A program made the translations under genes and the position numbers. This document shows positions 20,737-29,718 of a stretch of 48,789 bases of DNA, in pieces (position 1 is the stretch's first letter; the number at the start of each line of letters is the position of its first letter). The notes under the pieces are model-generated. The model made no database searches and was not told the DNA's origin. It was given only the letters and a program-made list of their open reading frames with translations. The DNA comes from Wenzhouxiangella sp. (lineage in GTDB: Bacteria > Pseudomonadota > Gammaproteobacteria > Xanthomonadales > Wenzhouxiangellaceae), in NCBI GenBank assembly GCA_007694885.1, contig REEW01000029.1, positions 1 to 48,789 of the forward strand. Direction: 5' to 3'.

Positions 20737-21297
20737 TTGGTGATCGTGGCCGTCACCATCGTGCGCGTGCGTGACCTGTTCGCCGCCGGCATGATGTTCG
20801 CGATCTATTCGCTGCTCTCGGCAGGTCTTTTCACCGTGCTCGGCGCGGGCGATGTCGCCCTGACCGAAGCGGCTGTCGGCGCCGGCATCAGCACCATTCT
20901 GGTCCTGGCGGTGCTGACCCTGGCCCGACGCTATGAACATCCGACCGGCGGCCACAACTGGCTGGCCCTGGCCGTGGTCCTGGCGACCGGCGCGATTCTG
21001 ATCCATGCCACCCTGGATCTGCCGGAGTTCGGCGCCGCCGACAACCCGGCCCAGGTGCACGTCGGGCCGTTCTACACCGAAAACAGCTACTCCGACATGG
21101 GCATCCCCAACATGGTTGCGGCCGTGCTGGCCAGCTACCGCTCGATCGACACCATGGGCGAGGCGTTCGTGATCTTTGCCGCGGCCCTGGGGGTGTTCGC
21201 GCTGCTGTCGGTGCGCCCGACCCGGGACATGCCCGGGGTCAGAAAGCGACGCCCGCCGCGCCGACCCGGAAAAAGCCCGGAGGGCAAGAGGCCATGA
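20737..21297 (+). CDS. DUF4040 (MbhD/MrpA C-terminal-like) antiporter subunit
   Basis: This membrane protein has DLFAAGMMFAIYSLLSAGLF and DVALTEAAVGAGISTILVL, the DUF4040 signature found in MbhD and in the C-terminal half of MrpA. Here it is a separate gene, so the operon lacks a full-length MrpA. The start is uncertain. The frame opens back to 20692 and reads IEYLIDISLLVFLV from base 20701, directly after a good GGGGAGAG ribosome site, but the codon there is ATC. TTG 20737 is the first usual start, with GTG 20740 close behind; either would shorten the first helix. The C-terminus is an Arg/Pro-rich tail. It overlaps mrpB by 4 bases. Confidence 0.85.
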   Translation: MVIVAVTIVRVRDLFAAGMMFAIYSLLSAGLFTVLGAGDVALTEAAVGAGISTILVLAVLTLARRYEHPTGGHNWLALAVVLATGAILIHATLDLPEFGAADNPAQVHVGPFYTENSYSDMGIPNMVAAVLASYRSIDTMGEAFVIFAAALGVFALLSVRPTRDMPGVRKRRPPRRPGKSPEGKRP

Positions 21298-21752
21298 TCG
21301 ACAACGGCATCCTGCGGGTGATTTCCCGGTTTCTGATTCCGTTCATCCTGCTGGTCGGGCTCTACATTCAGTTCCACGGCGAATATTCCCCGGGCGGCGG
21401 TTTCCAGGCCGGTGTGGTCTTTGCCGCCGGCTGGATCCTGTACGTCCTGATCTACGGGCTCGAGCGCGGCCTGAACGTCATTTCGCTCAACGCCATGTAC
21501 GTGCTTTCCGCGGTCGGGGTCCTGCTGTATGCGTTCACCGGCCTGGCCGGGGTGCTGCTCGGCGGCAAGTACCTGGACTTCACCCCGTTTTCGGCCAACC
21601 CGCACACCGCCCAGCAAACCGGCATCATCATCGTGGAATTCGGCGTCGGCCTGACCGTCGCAACGGTCGCCATGCTGTTGTTCACGATGTTCGCGCGTCG
21701 CCGCGGCGAGTGGCTGGAAGCGCTGGAAGAAGAAGACGAGGGCTCCGAATGA
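21294..21752 (+). CDS. mrpB: Mrp antiporter subunit B
   Basis: The 152-residue protein has four membrane helices. It includes LIPFILLVGLYIQFHGEYSPGGGFQAG, the characteristic glycine-rich loop of the MnhB domain. The C-terminus is acidic. The start codon overlaps the previous stop and the stop overlaps the mrpC start, both as ATGA. Confidence 0.93.
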   Translation: MIDNGILRVISRFLIPFILLVGLYIQFHGEYSPGGGFQAGVVFAAGWILYVLIYGLERGLNVISLNAMYVLSAVGVLLYAFTGLAGVLLGGKYLDFTPFSANPHTAQQTGIIIVEFGVGLTVATVAMLLFTMFARRRGEWLEALEEEDEGSE

Positions 21753-22108
21753 CCGTCCTGGGGTTTTTCAACTACTGGGTCGTGGTCATCCTGATGATGA
21801 TCGGCTTTTACTGCGTGATCGCGCGCGGCAACATGGTCAAGAAAATCATGGGCCTGAACCTGTTCCAGACCTCGGTTTTCATTCTGTTCGTTTCGGCCGG
21901 CAAGATCGTCGGCGGGGCAACACCAATTGTGCGCGAGGGCGTCGAGGTGTATTCCAACCCGCTGCCGCACGTGATCGTGCTGACCGCCATCGTTGTCGGG
22001 GTGGCGATCACCGCCGTGGGCCTGGCCCTGACCGTGCGCATACAGGAAGCCTACGGAACCATCGAGGACGACCACCTGGGGGACGACATCGACGATGAAG
22101 AAGACTGA
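21749..22108 (+). CDS. mrpC: Mrp antiporter subunit C (NuoK-like)
   Basis: The 119-residue protein has three membrane helices and resembles NuoK of respiratory complex I. MMIGFYCVIARGNMVKKIMGLN and LPHVIVLTAIVVGVAITAVGLAL are the conserved segments (the latter contains the usual LTAIVVG core). An acidic tail ends the protein. It sits between mrpB and the first D-like subunit, as in other Mrp operons. Confidence 0.93.
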   Translation: MTVLGFFNYWVVVILMMIGFYCVIARGNMVKKIMGLNLFQTSVFILFVSAGKIVGGATPIVREGVEVYSNPLPHVIVLTAIVVGVAITAVGLALTVRIQEAYGTIEDDHLGDDIDDEED

Positions 22109-22120
22109 CGAGGCGGCGCC

Positions 22121-23608
22121 ATGACGCTGCTCGAGTTCATGCCCTTCATCGTACTGATTCCCCTGATCGCCTCGGGAATCGTCGCGCTGCTGCCGGGCCG
22201 AAACCTGCCCTGGCTGGTGACCCTGCTGGCGGCAACCGCCAGTGCCGTGATCGCCGCCGTGGTCTTGCCGGCCGCGATCAGCGAACCTGCGCTGTCCTAC
22301 CCCTTCGGCAACTGGCCGCCGCCTTTCGGCATCGAGTACCGGGTCGACGCCGCCAACGCCTTCGTCGCGCTGCTGGTGTCGGGCATGGCCGCGATTACCC
22401 TGTTGTGGGCCCCGAAAAGCGTGGCCTCCGAAATTCACGGCCGTCTCGGCACCTTCTACGCCCTGTTCCTGCTCGCCCTGGCCGGATTGCTGGGCATCAC
22501 CCTGACCGGTGATGCCTTCAACGTCTTCGTATTCCTGGAAATCTCGTCGCTGGCGACCTACACCCTGATCGCCTACGGCAAGGATCGACGCGCGCTGCTG
22601 GCGGCATTCCGCTACCTGATCATGGGCACGGTCGGCGCGACCTTCCTGCTGATCGGGATCGCCTTTTTGTACATGGTCACCGGCACGCTGAACATGGCCG
22701 ACCTGGCCGAACGCCTGCCGGAGTTGCGCGACAACAACGCCGTACGCGCGGCCCTGGCCTTCATCATTGTCGGCATGGGCCTGAAACTGGCCCTGCTGCC
22801 GCTGCACCTGTGGCTGCCGAACGCGTATGCCTACGCACCGAACTTCGTCACCGTGTTTCTTGCCGGCACGGCGACCAAGGTGGCGCTGTACGTCATGTTG
22901 CGCTTCATTTTCACCGTATTCAGCCCCGACTACAGCTTCGTCGTCCTGCCCCTGTCGACCGTGCTGATGGTGCTCGCCGTGGCCGGCATGTTCGCCGGTT
23001 CCTGGGTGGCGATGTTCCAGATCCATCTGAAGCGCATGCTGGCCTATTCGTCGATCGCCCAGGTCGGCTACATGGTGCTGGGCGTATCGCTGGCCACGGC
23101 GACCGGCCTGACGGCCGCATTCCTGCACTTGTTCAATCATGCCTTGATCAAGACCGCCCTGTTCATGGCCATCGGCTGCGTGATGTACCGGACCGGGTCG
23201 GCCAAGCTCGATGACCTGCGCGGTCTCGGCCGGCAGATGCCGTGGACGCTGACCGCTTTCGCCCTGGCCGGACTGTCCATCATCGGCGTGCCGACCACGG
23301 CCGGCTTCATCAGCAAGTGGTACCTGGTTCTGGCCTCGATCGAGGCCGGCGCATGGTGGCTGGTCGTCCTGGTCCTGATCACCTCGCTGATGGCGGTTTA
23401 CTACATCTGGCGGGTGATCGAGGCGGCCTGGTTCTCCGAGCGGCCGGCCGGGGCCGCACCAGTGCCCGAGGCGCCGCTGGCTTTGCTCGTCCCGACCTGG
23501 CTGGTGGTTGCCCTCAATTTCTACTTCGGGCTCGATACCCGCTTGACTGTCGGCGCGTCGATGGCCGCCGCCGACGCTCTGCTCGGTTCGGGAGCCGGAC
23601 TGCCATGA
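22121..23608 (+). CDS. Mrp antiporter D-like subunit 1 (NuoL/M/N family)
   Basis: This 495-residue polytopic protein belongs to the proton-translocating antiporter family shared with complex I. The key charged residues of the channel are kept: E140 in VFVFLEISSLATY and K222 in GLKLALLPLHLWLP. A second lysine is in the TATKVALYVMLR helix. It begins 12 bases after mrpC. This is the first of three such subunits in the operon and the closest by position to MrpD. Confidence 0.92.
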   Translation: MTLLEFMPFIVLIPLIASGIVALLPGRNLPWLVTLLAATASAVIAAVVLPAAISEPALSYPFGNWPPPFGIEYRVDAANAFVALLVSGMAAITLLWAPKSVASEIHGRLGTFYALFLLALAGLLGITLTGDAFNVFVFLEISSLATYTLIAYGKDRRALLAAFRYLIMGTVGATFLLIGIAFLYMVTGTLNMADLAERLPELRDNNAVRAALAFIIVGMGLKLALLPLHLWLPNAYAYAPNFVTVFLAGTATKVALYVMLRFIFTVFSPDYSFVVLPLSTVLMVLAVAGMFAGSWVAMFQIHLKRMLAYSSIAQVGYMVLGVSLATATGLTAAFLHLFNHALIKTALFMAIGCVMYRTGSAKLDDLRGLGRQMPWTLTAFALAGLSIIGVPTTAGFISKWYLVLASIEAGAWWLVVLVLITSLMAVYYIWRVIEAAWFSERPAGAAPVPEAPLALLVPTWLVVALNFYFGLDTRLTVGASMAAADALLGSGAGLP

Positions 23609-25080
23609 CCTGGCTGCCGCAGTTGTCCCCGTTTACGATCGTGCTGATCCCCATGGTCGGCGCGCTGGCGATCGCTCTCACGGCCGGATCGACCCGCGCC
23701 GGTTTCGCCATCAGCTGGCTGACTTCGGCCGCCTTCCTGGTCAGCGTCTGGGGGCTGGCCGGCCCGGTAGTGTCCGGCGAGGTCGTCGAGCAGGCCGTGT
23801 GGGAACTTCTGCCGGGGATGGCGATTGCTTTCTCGATCGAGCCCCTGGGCATGCTGTTCGCCCTGCTGGCCGCCACATTGTGGATTCTGGCCACACCGTA
23901 TGCCATCGGTTACATGACCCACGGCGGTTATTCCAGCCTGGCCCGTTTTTTCGCCTGCTACGCCATTGCCCTGGGTGCAGCCGCCGGCATCGCGTTTGCC
24001 GACAACCTGCTGACGATGTTCGTTTTCTACGAGATTCTGTCGGTCTCGACCTACCCACTGGTCGCCCACGACGGCACCGGCAAGGCCAAGCGCGGGGCGC
24101 GCACTTACCTGGCCTTGCTGCTGTTGACCAGCATCGGGTTCTGGCTGCCGGCGATGATCTGGACCTGGGCGGCCACGGGCAGCATGACCTTCACCAGCGG
24201 CGGCATCATGGCCGGACAGGTCGATCCCGCGGTCGGCGCGATTCTCCTGATTCTGTTCATGTTCGGCACCGGCAAGGCAGCACTGATGCCGTTCCATCGC
24301 TGGCTGCCCGCGGCCATGGTCGCACCGACCCCGGTGTCTGCGCTCCTGCACGCGGTCGCCGTGGTCAAGGCCGGCGTATTCGTCGTTCTGAAGCTGGCGA
24401 TCTACATCTTTGGCCTGGACTACCTCAAGACGTTGTGGTCGACCGACTTCGTCCTGTACGTGGCCACCTTCACCATGCTGGTGGCTTCATTGATCGCCAT
24501 GCACCAGGACAACCTCAAGGCGCGGCTGGCCTACTCGACCGTCAGCCAGTTGTCCTACATCGTGATCGGAGCCATGCTGGCCACTCAGCTGGCCGCAATC
24601 GGCGGCGGCATGCACATGCTCATGCACGGCTTCGGCAAGATCACCCTGTTCTTCTGCGCCGGGGCGATCTACCTGGCCAGCAAGAAGACCCGGGTCTCCG
24701 AACTCGACGGCCTGGGCCGCAGGATGCCGATCACCATGGCCGCGTTCTTCATCGGTGCGATGTGCGTGATCGGTCTGCCGCCCACCGGCGGCCTGTGGAG
24801 CAAGTGGCACCTGGTCAGCGGCGCGTACGACTCCGGCTACGCCCTGGTCCTGGCGGCCTATCTGCTCAGCACGCTGCTCAATATCGCCTACCTGCTGCCG
24901 CCGGTATTGCGCGCGTTCCTCAAACCACTGCCGGCCGGCGAAAGCGCCGGCATCAAGGAGGCGCCCTGGCTGTGCGTCATCCCGTTGAGCCTGACTGCTC
25001 TCGGGACCCTGGTGCTGTTTTTTCTTGCCCAGAGTGGTTTTGAGCTGATGGCCGGGATCTTCAGCGGAGTGAACGGATGA
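23605..25080 (+). CDS. Mrp antiporter D-like subunit 2 (NuoL/M/N family)
   Basis: The 491-residue product has about 14 membrane helices. E143 (MFVFYEILSVSTYP) and K224 (GTGKAALMPFHRWLPAAM), the usual residues of the ion path, are present. So are the APTPVSALLHAVAVVKAG helix and its lysine. A long upstream extension in this frame overlaps subunit 1 and is rejected. The ATG at 23605 overlaps the preceding stop. A tiny membrane gene follows with an ATGA overlap. Confidence 0.92.
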   Translation: MTWLPQLSPFTIVLIPMVGALAIALTAGSTRAGFAISWLTSAAFLVSVWGLAGPVVSGEVVEQAVWELLPGMAIAFSIEPLGMLFALLAATLWILATPYAIGYMTHGGYSSLARFFACYAIALGAAAGIAFADNLLTMFVFYEILSVSTYPLVAHDGTGKAKRGARTYLALLLLTSIGFWLPAMIWTWAATGSMTFTSGGIMAGQVDPAVGAILLILFMFGTGKAALMPFHRWLPAAMVAPTPVSALLHAVAVVKAGVFVVLKLAIYIFGLDYLKTLWSTDFVLYVATFTMLVASLIAMHQDNLKARLAYSTVSQLSYIVIGAMLATQLAAIGGGMHMLMHGFGKITLFFCAGAIYLASKKTRVSELDGLGRRMPITMAAFFIGAMCVIGLPPTGGLWSKWHLVSGAYDSGYALVLAAYLLSTLLNIAYLLPPVLRAFLKPLPAGESAGIKEAPWLCVIPLSLTALGTLVLFFLAQSGFELMAGIFSGVNG

Positions 25081-25373
25081 ACCTCGGAGACTTGCTGGAA
25101 AAACTCGTGCGCCGGGGGCGGCTGCTCAGCCTGATCACCCTGGCACTCATGGCCTGCCTGGTCCTGGCCGACATCATCATCCCGCCCGACTACGTTCGCT
25201 TCCCCTGGGACGGCATCGGCGGTTTCGCCGCTTTGCTGGGCTTTGCCGGCTGCGCGTTCTTCATTGCCGTGGCCAAGGGCCTGGGCGTGCTGCTGGTCTA
25301 CAAACCGGAAGACTATTACGGCGAAGAGCACGAACACGACCCCCCTTCGGCAGACCGGAGAGAGCATGATTGA
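25077..25373 (+). CDS. Small two-helix membrane protein in the mrp operon
   Basis: The 98-residue protein has two membrane helices (about residues 17-33 and 48-73) and an acidic, histidine-containing tail (YYGEEHEHD). It overlaps its neighbours at both ends (4 and 8 bases), so it is almost certainly translated with them. Small proteins at this position occur in related antiporter operons. I cannot name a characterised family. An accessory or assembly role for the third D-like subunit is inference. Confidence 0.8.
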   Translation: MNLGDLLEKLVRRGRLLSLITLALMACLVLADIIIPPDYVRFPWDGIGGFAALLGFAGCAFFIAVAKGLGVLLVYKPEDYYGEEHEHDPPSADRREHD

Positions 25374-27054
25374 CTGGCTGCATCCATCGCTGGTCCTGAT
25401 CCTCGGTGCGGCTGTGCTGCCGCTGCTCCCGACCGGACTGCGCAAGGCCTGGATGGTCCTGGTCCCCGTGACCGGGCTGGCCGTGATCTTCGGTCTCGAA
25501 CCCGGCGAGTTCGGCCGGGTCGAGTTTCTCGGCATGACCCTGGTCACCGGCCGGGTCGATGAACTCAGCCTGGTGTTTGCCTACGTGTTCGGCATCATTC
25601 TGGTCATCGGCATGATCTTCGCCCTGCACGTCAAGGACAATGTCCAGCACGTCGCCGCACTGACCTATGCAGCCTCGGCCCTGGGCGCGGTGCTGGCCGG
25701 AGATCTGGTCACCCTGTACGTGTTCTGGGAACTGATGGTGATTACCTCGGTGTGGCTGATCTGGCGCCGCGGTACCGAGGTGTCGTTTGCCTCCGGCATG
25801 CGTTACCTGATCGTCCATGCCCTGGGTGGGGTGCTGCTGCTGGCCGGCGTCATCGTCTACTACCAGACCACCGGTTCCATCGCCTTTGACCAGATCGAGC
25901 CTGCCTCTGCGGCTTTCTACCTGATCCTCGCCGCCTTCCTGATCAACGCGGCGGTGCCGCCGCTGCATGCCTGGCTGTCGGACGCCTACCCGGAAGCAAC
26001 CGTGACCGGCGCGGTGTTTCTGAGCGCGCTGACCACCAAGACGGCGGTGTACGTGCTCATGCGCGGCTACGCCGGGGTCGAGTTGCTGATGTGGCTGGGC
26101 GTGATCATGACCTGGTACGGGGTTGTCTATGCCGTGCTCGCCAACGATATCCGCCGAATTCTCGCCTATCACATCATCAGTCAGGTCGGCTACATGGTCT
26201 GTGCGGTCGGCATGGGCACGACCCTGGCCCTGAACGGCGCATCGGCCCATGCCTTTACCCATATTCTCTACAAGGCCCTGCTGTTCATGGGCGCCGGCGC
26301 GGTCATCCACATGACCGGGAAATCGAAACTGACCGATCTGGGCGGGCTGTACCGCTACATGCCCTGGACCTTCCTGCTGTTCATGGTCGGCGCGGTCTCG
26401 ATCTCCGGACTGCCGCTGTTTTCCGGCTTCGTCAGCAAGACCATCATCATCGAGGCAGCGGCGGTTGAAGGGCGCGGCCTGATCTACCTGATGCTGCTGA
26501 CCGCCGGTGCCGGCACTTTCCTGAGCATTGGCCTGAAGCTGGCCTGGTTCACCTTCCTCCACCGCGACTCGGGCCTTCGCCCGACAGAAGCGCCGGTCAA
26601 CATGCTGGTCGCCATGGGGCTGGCCGCCGTCCTGTGCTTCGTGATCGGTATTTTGCCCGGTCCGCTGTATGCCATCCTGCCGGCACCGATCGACTACAAC
26701 GCCTGGACCATCGGTCACGTGCTCAAGGAGCTGCAGCTGCTGTTGTTCACCGGCCTGGCGTTTTTCCTGCTGCTGGGCTTTGTCGGCGGCAAGAACAAGA
26801 TCGCCCTGGACGTCGACTGGCTGTACCGCGGCGGCGGACGCACGGCCGCCCTGGCGGTTCGAGATCGCATCAGCGCGACCAATGCGCGCTTCCGGCACAA
26901 GGCCATGGACGGCTTGAGCGCGTGGATGGCCCGGATCAAGAAGCGCCACGGCCGCGACGGCAAGCTGGCCCGGACCTGGCCGACCGGCTCGATGGCATTC
27001 TGGGTTGCGGTGCTGCTGGCGTCGCTGCTGGTGTTCGGCATTCAGCAGCAGTAG
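25366..27054 (+). CDS. Mrp antiporter D-like subunit 3 with altered channel residue
   Basis: The 562-residue protein is longer than the other two because of a C-terminal region with a basic, Arg/Lys-rich loop (about 480-540) and a final helix. E122 (LYVFWELMVIT) and the lysine of TTKTAVYVLMR (K225) are kept. The lysine of the GK-AA motif that leads into the PLHxWL segment is Asn here (N194 in FLINAAVPPLHAWL). That lysine is part of the proton route in MrpA, MrpD and NuoL-type subunits. This subunit may therefore be structural or couple differently. The ATG at 25366 follows a CGGAGAG ribosome site. Confidence 0.91.
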   Translation: MIDWLHPSLVLILGAAVLPLLPTGLRKAWMVLVPVTGLAVIFGLEPGEFGRVEFLGMTLVTGRVDELSLVFAYVFGIILVIGMIFALHVKDNVQHVAALTYAASALGAVLAGDLVTLYVFWELMVITSVWLIWRRGTEVSFASGMRYLIVHALGGVLLLAGVIVYYQTTGSIAFDQIEPASAAFYLILAAFLINAAVPPLHAWLSDAYPEATVTGAVFLSALTTKTAVYVLMRGYAGVELLMWLGVIMTWYGVVYAVLANDIRRILAYHIISQVGYMVCAVGMGTTLALNGASAHAFTHILYKALLFMGAGAVIHMTGKSKLTDLGGLYRYMPWTFLLFMVGAVSISGLPLFSGFVSKTIIIEAAAVEGRGLIYLMLLTAGAGTFLSIGLKLAWFTFLHRDSGLRPTEAPVNMLVAMGLAAVLCFVIGILPGPLYAILPAPIDYNAWTIGHVLKELQLLLFTGLAFFLLLGFVGGKNKIALDVDWLYRGGGRTAALAVRDRISATNARFRHKAMDGLSAWMARIKKRHGRDGKLARTWPTGSMAFWVAVLLASLLVFGIQQQ

Positions 27055-27093
27055 CGGGACGACAGTCTGCCCCGGTGGGGTTGACCGATGGTT

Positions 27094-27372
27094 TCAGTCG
27101 GAATCCCGATCGCTTCGTCGTTCGCGGTGAACGACGCGGTACTCCACATCGATCGGACCCTGGCCTGGAGCTTGCTGACCGCGACCGGCCAGCAGGCGAC
27201 GGATGCCCAGCACGACGGCACCAATCAGGGCCATGCCCATGGCGATTGCCAGGACAAACAGCCCAAGCATGAAGCTCAGGGCCAGCACCCCGATCCCGAC
27301 CAGGACCATGCCCGCGCGCGCCAGGGGGCCGGGCGGAGGCTGGTAGAATTGTCGCCATCGTTCATTCATCAT
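27094..27372 (-). CDS. Small membrane protein of unknown function
   Basis: The 92-residue product has a basic N-terminus, a long hydrophobic stretch (about residues 21-58, one hairpin or two helices) and a polar, Arg/Asp-rich cytoplasmic tail. It starts at tandem ATG codons (27372 and 27369). Its start lies 18 bases from the divergent Rieske gene, so the two must have overlapping control regions. It ends 39 bases from the convergent mrp operon. I do not recognise the family. Confidence 0.65.
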   Translation of the reverse strand: MMNERWRQFYQPPPGPLARAGMVLVGIGVLALSFMLGLFVLAIAMGMALIGAVVLGIRRLLAGRGQQAPGQGPIDVEYRVVHRERRSDRDSD

Positions 27373-27390
27373 CTTGAGAGTCCTGACCCC

Positions 27391-27735
27391 GTGAGCCAGC
27401 ATGAGTTCCTGTGTCGTTCCGACGAATTGCCGGAAGGCGAATACCACGAACTCCACTATACCGTAGCAGGTCTGTCGCGCTATCTGGTCGCGACCCGGGT
27501 CGACGGTCAGGCCCAGGCCTGGTACAACCGCTGCCCGCACGCCGGACAACCGCTCAATTACGCTCCGGACCAGTTTCTCACCGACGAACACAATCGCCTG
27601 ATCTGCGCCGCGCACGGCGCGGTGTTCGAACCGCGCTACGGCCGCTGCGTCGCCGGGCCCTGCCCGCGCGCGCTACTGACCCGCTGCCCCGTGGTCGAGG
27701 AAGACGGCAGTGTTTTCGCAGCGGATGATTTGTAG
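27391..27735 (+). CDS. Rieske [2Fe-2S] domain protein
   Basis: The 114-residue soluble protein consists of one Rieske domain. The cluster ligands are CPHAG and CAAHGAVFEP (Cys-x-His and Cys-x-x-His). It resembles stand-alone ferredoxin-like Rieske proteins that pass electrons to oxygenases or reductases, but no partner enzyme is next to it. The GTG at 27391 is used as start because it gives the usual short N-terminus; an upstream in-frame extension overlaps the divergent gene. Confidence 0.87.
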   Translation: MSQHEFLCRSDELPEGEYHELHYTVAGLSRYLVATRVDGQAQAWYNRCPHAGQPLNYAPDQFLTDEHNRLICAAHGAVFEPRYGRCVAGPCPRALLTRCPVVEEDGSVFAADDL

Positions 27736-27776
27736 GGAACCTCCGAAAAACTCTGCGCGTCTGCGCGGGCGCAAGC

Positions 27777-29615
27777 TCAGTAGATCAGGTTGACCACCGT
27801 CAGCATCACGACCAGAAACAGCACGCTCATCAAGCCGCCGACGCGGATGAAGTCCTTCACCTTGTAGCCGCCCGGCCCCATGATCAGCGCATTGACCGGA
27901 TGGGTCGGCAAAATGAACGCGTTCGAGGTGGCCAGCCCGACGATCAGCGCGTAGACCGCCGGGTTGCCGCCGGTGACCAGGGCAATGTTGATCGCGATCG
28001 GAACCAGCAGCACGGTCGCACCGACGTTGGACATCACCAGGGTGAAAATCGTCGCCAGAACGGCCAGCGCTACCTGGAAGAAGATTTCCGGCACATCGCC
28101 CATGGCGTTGAGCACCTGCTCGGCCAGCCAGGCCGCGGTTCCGGTCACCTCCATGGCAAAGCCCAGGGGGATCAGGCTGGCCATCAGAAAGACCGTCGAC
28201 CAGCTGACCGACTGGTAGGCCTCGTCCATGCTCAGCACCCCGGACAGGATCATGCCGATGGCGCCGGTCAACAAGGCGATCGAGAGCTGAAAATCAGTGA
28301 ACAGGATCAGGTAGAGCGACAGGGCGAAAAACCCCAGCGCGTGCGGGACTTTCTGCGGACGCTGCTCTTCTTTCGGAATGTCGGTTGCGACGATGAAGTC
28401 CTTGTCGCGCGCCACGCTGGCCAGGTCGCGCCAGGTCGAGTGACTGACCAGGCAGTCGCCCACCTGCAGCGGCTGCTCGCGCAGCTGCTCGGTGATGATT
28501 TCCTCGCGCCGGTTGACGGCCAGGACCGAGATACCGAAGCGCTGGCGCAGGCGGGCATCACCGATGGTCTGGCCGACCAGGCGCGAGCCCGGCGGGATCA
28601 CGACCTCGGAGATACCGGCCCGGGTCGGGTTGAACAGGTTGCCGAAGGTGCGCAGGCGCGGCTGCAGGCGCAGATGATTGCGCAGGGCAAACTCGCCGAC
28701 CTGCTCCCGGGTCCCCATTACCCCCAGCACGGTGCCGACCCAGATCATTTCTTCGGCCGGCGGCGCCAGGCGCGGCTTGTCGGTGTTCTGGATCGCCAGC
28801 ATCAGGGGCGCACCCTCCAGTTCCTCGGCCTCGGCAATGCGCATGCCGACCAGCGGCGAGTCCACCGTCACCAGCATCTCGTAGACATCGCCGTCGATGC
28901 CATAGACCTCGGCAAAGTAGCGCTTGGTGCGACCGGGTGCCGCCGCACGCTTGGCGTCGCTTTTCGGCAGCATCCATTTCCCGACCAGCAAGAAATAGAT
29001 CAGAGCGGCCAGCAGCAGGGCCAGACCGACCGGTGCCACCGCGAACAGTTCGAACGGCCGCATCGCCTCCGCACCCGGCGGCAAGGAACGGTTGGAAGTC
29101 AGGATCAGATCATTGAGCAGAATCAGCGGCGAGGATCCCACCATGGTGATGGTGCCGCCGACAATGGCGCAAAAACCCATTGGCATGAGCAGGCGCGACA
29201 GGGGCAGGTCCAGACGCGCGGAGATGCGCGAGACCACGGGCAGGAACAGGGCGGTAGCGCCGGTGTTCTGCATGAACCCGGAAGTCAGGCCGACGGTTGA
29301 TGAGATCAGGCTGCTGATGCGCGGCTCCGACCGTCCCCCGATCCGGACAATGAAGCCGGCCACCACGTTCATCACGCCGGTCCGGTCGAGGCCGGCACCG
29401 AGAATCATCACGGCAATCACCGAGATCACGGCATTGGATGCAAAGCCGTTGAACAGCTGATCGCCGGGCACCAGCCCCAGCAGACCGATCAGAACCATGA
29501 TGCAGACCGCAGCGATATCCACGCGCACGATCTCGAATACGAACAAAAAGACGGTCAGTCCGAGCAACATGAGGACAAGGACCATGTCGCTGCTTAAGCT
29601 GAGTCCGGCTTCCAT
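27777..29615 (-). CDS. SLC13/DASS-family transporter with two RCK_C domains
   Basis: The 612-residue inner-membrane protein has two blocks of transmembrane helices (about residues 8-215 and 425-612). They flank two TrkA-C/RCK_C domains (about 235-315 and 325-405). The segments GFMQNTGATALFLPV, ITMVGSSPLILLNDL and TSNAFILPTHPVNALI fit the divalent-anion/sodium symporter fold. Substrates of such fusions include sulfate, dicarboxylates or other anions and cannot be chosen here. The RCK_C domains suggest ligand gating. It is monocistronic, with 103 bases before the next gene upstream. Confidence 0.9.
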   Translation of the reverse strand: MEAGLSLSSDMVLVLMLLGLTVFLFVFEIVRVDIAAVCIMVLIGLLGLVPGDQLFNGFASNAVISVIAVMILGAGLDRTGVMNVVAGFIVRIGGRSEPRISSLISSTVGLTSGFMQNTGATALFLPVVSRISARLDLPLSRLLMPMGFCAIVGGTITMVGSSPLILLNDLILTSNRSLPPGAEAMRPFELFAVAPVGLALLLAALIYFLLVGKWMLPKSDAKRAAAPGRTKRYFAEVYGIDGDVYEMLVTVDSPLVGMRIAEAEELEGAPLMLAIQNTDKPRLAPPAEEMIWVGTVLGVMGTREQVGEFALRNHLRLQPRLRTFGNLFNPTRAGISEVVIPPGSRLVGQTIGDARLRQRFGISVLAVNRREEIITEQLREQPLQVGDCLVSHSTWRDLASVARDKDFIVATDIPKEEQRPQKVPHALGFFALSLYLILFTDFQLSIALLTGAIGMILSGVLSMDEAYQSVSWSTVFLMASLIPLGFAMEVTGTAAWLAEQVLNAMGDVPEIFFQVALAVLATIFTLVMSNVGATVLLVPIAINIALVTGGNPAVYALIVGLATSNAFILPTHPVNALIMGPGGYKVKDFIRVGGLMSVLFLVVMLTVVNLIY

Positions 29616-29718
29616 CGTTTCTGCGCGAGCGTTCCTTTAGGGGTCGGTGGGCCGGAGATCGATAGCCCAATACCTTACCCGATAATTGGCTCAGACGGGC
29701 TGCTCGGCCCGGTCGGAA

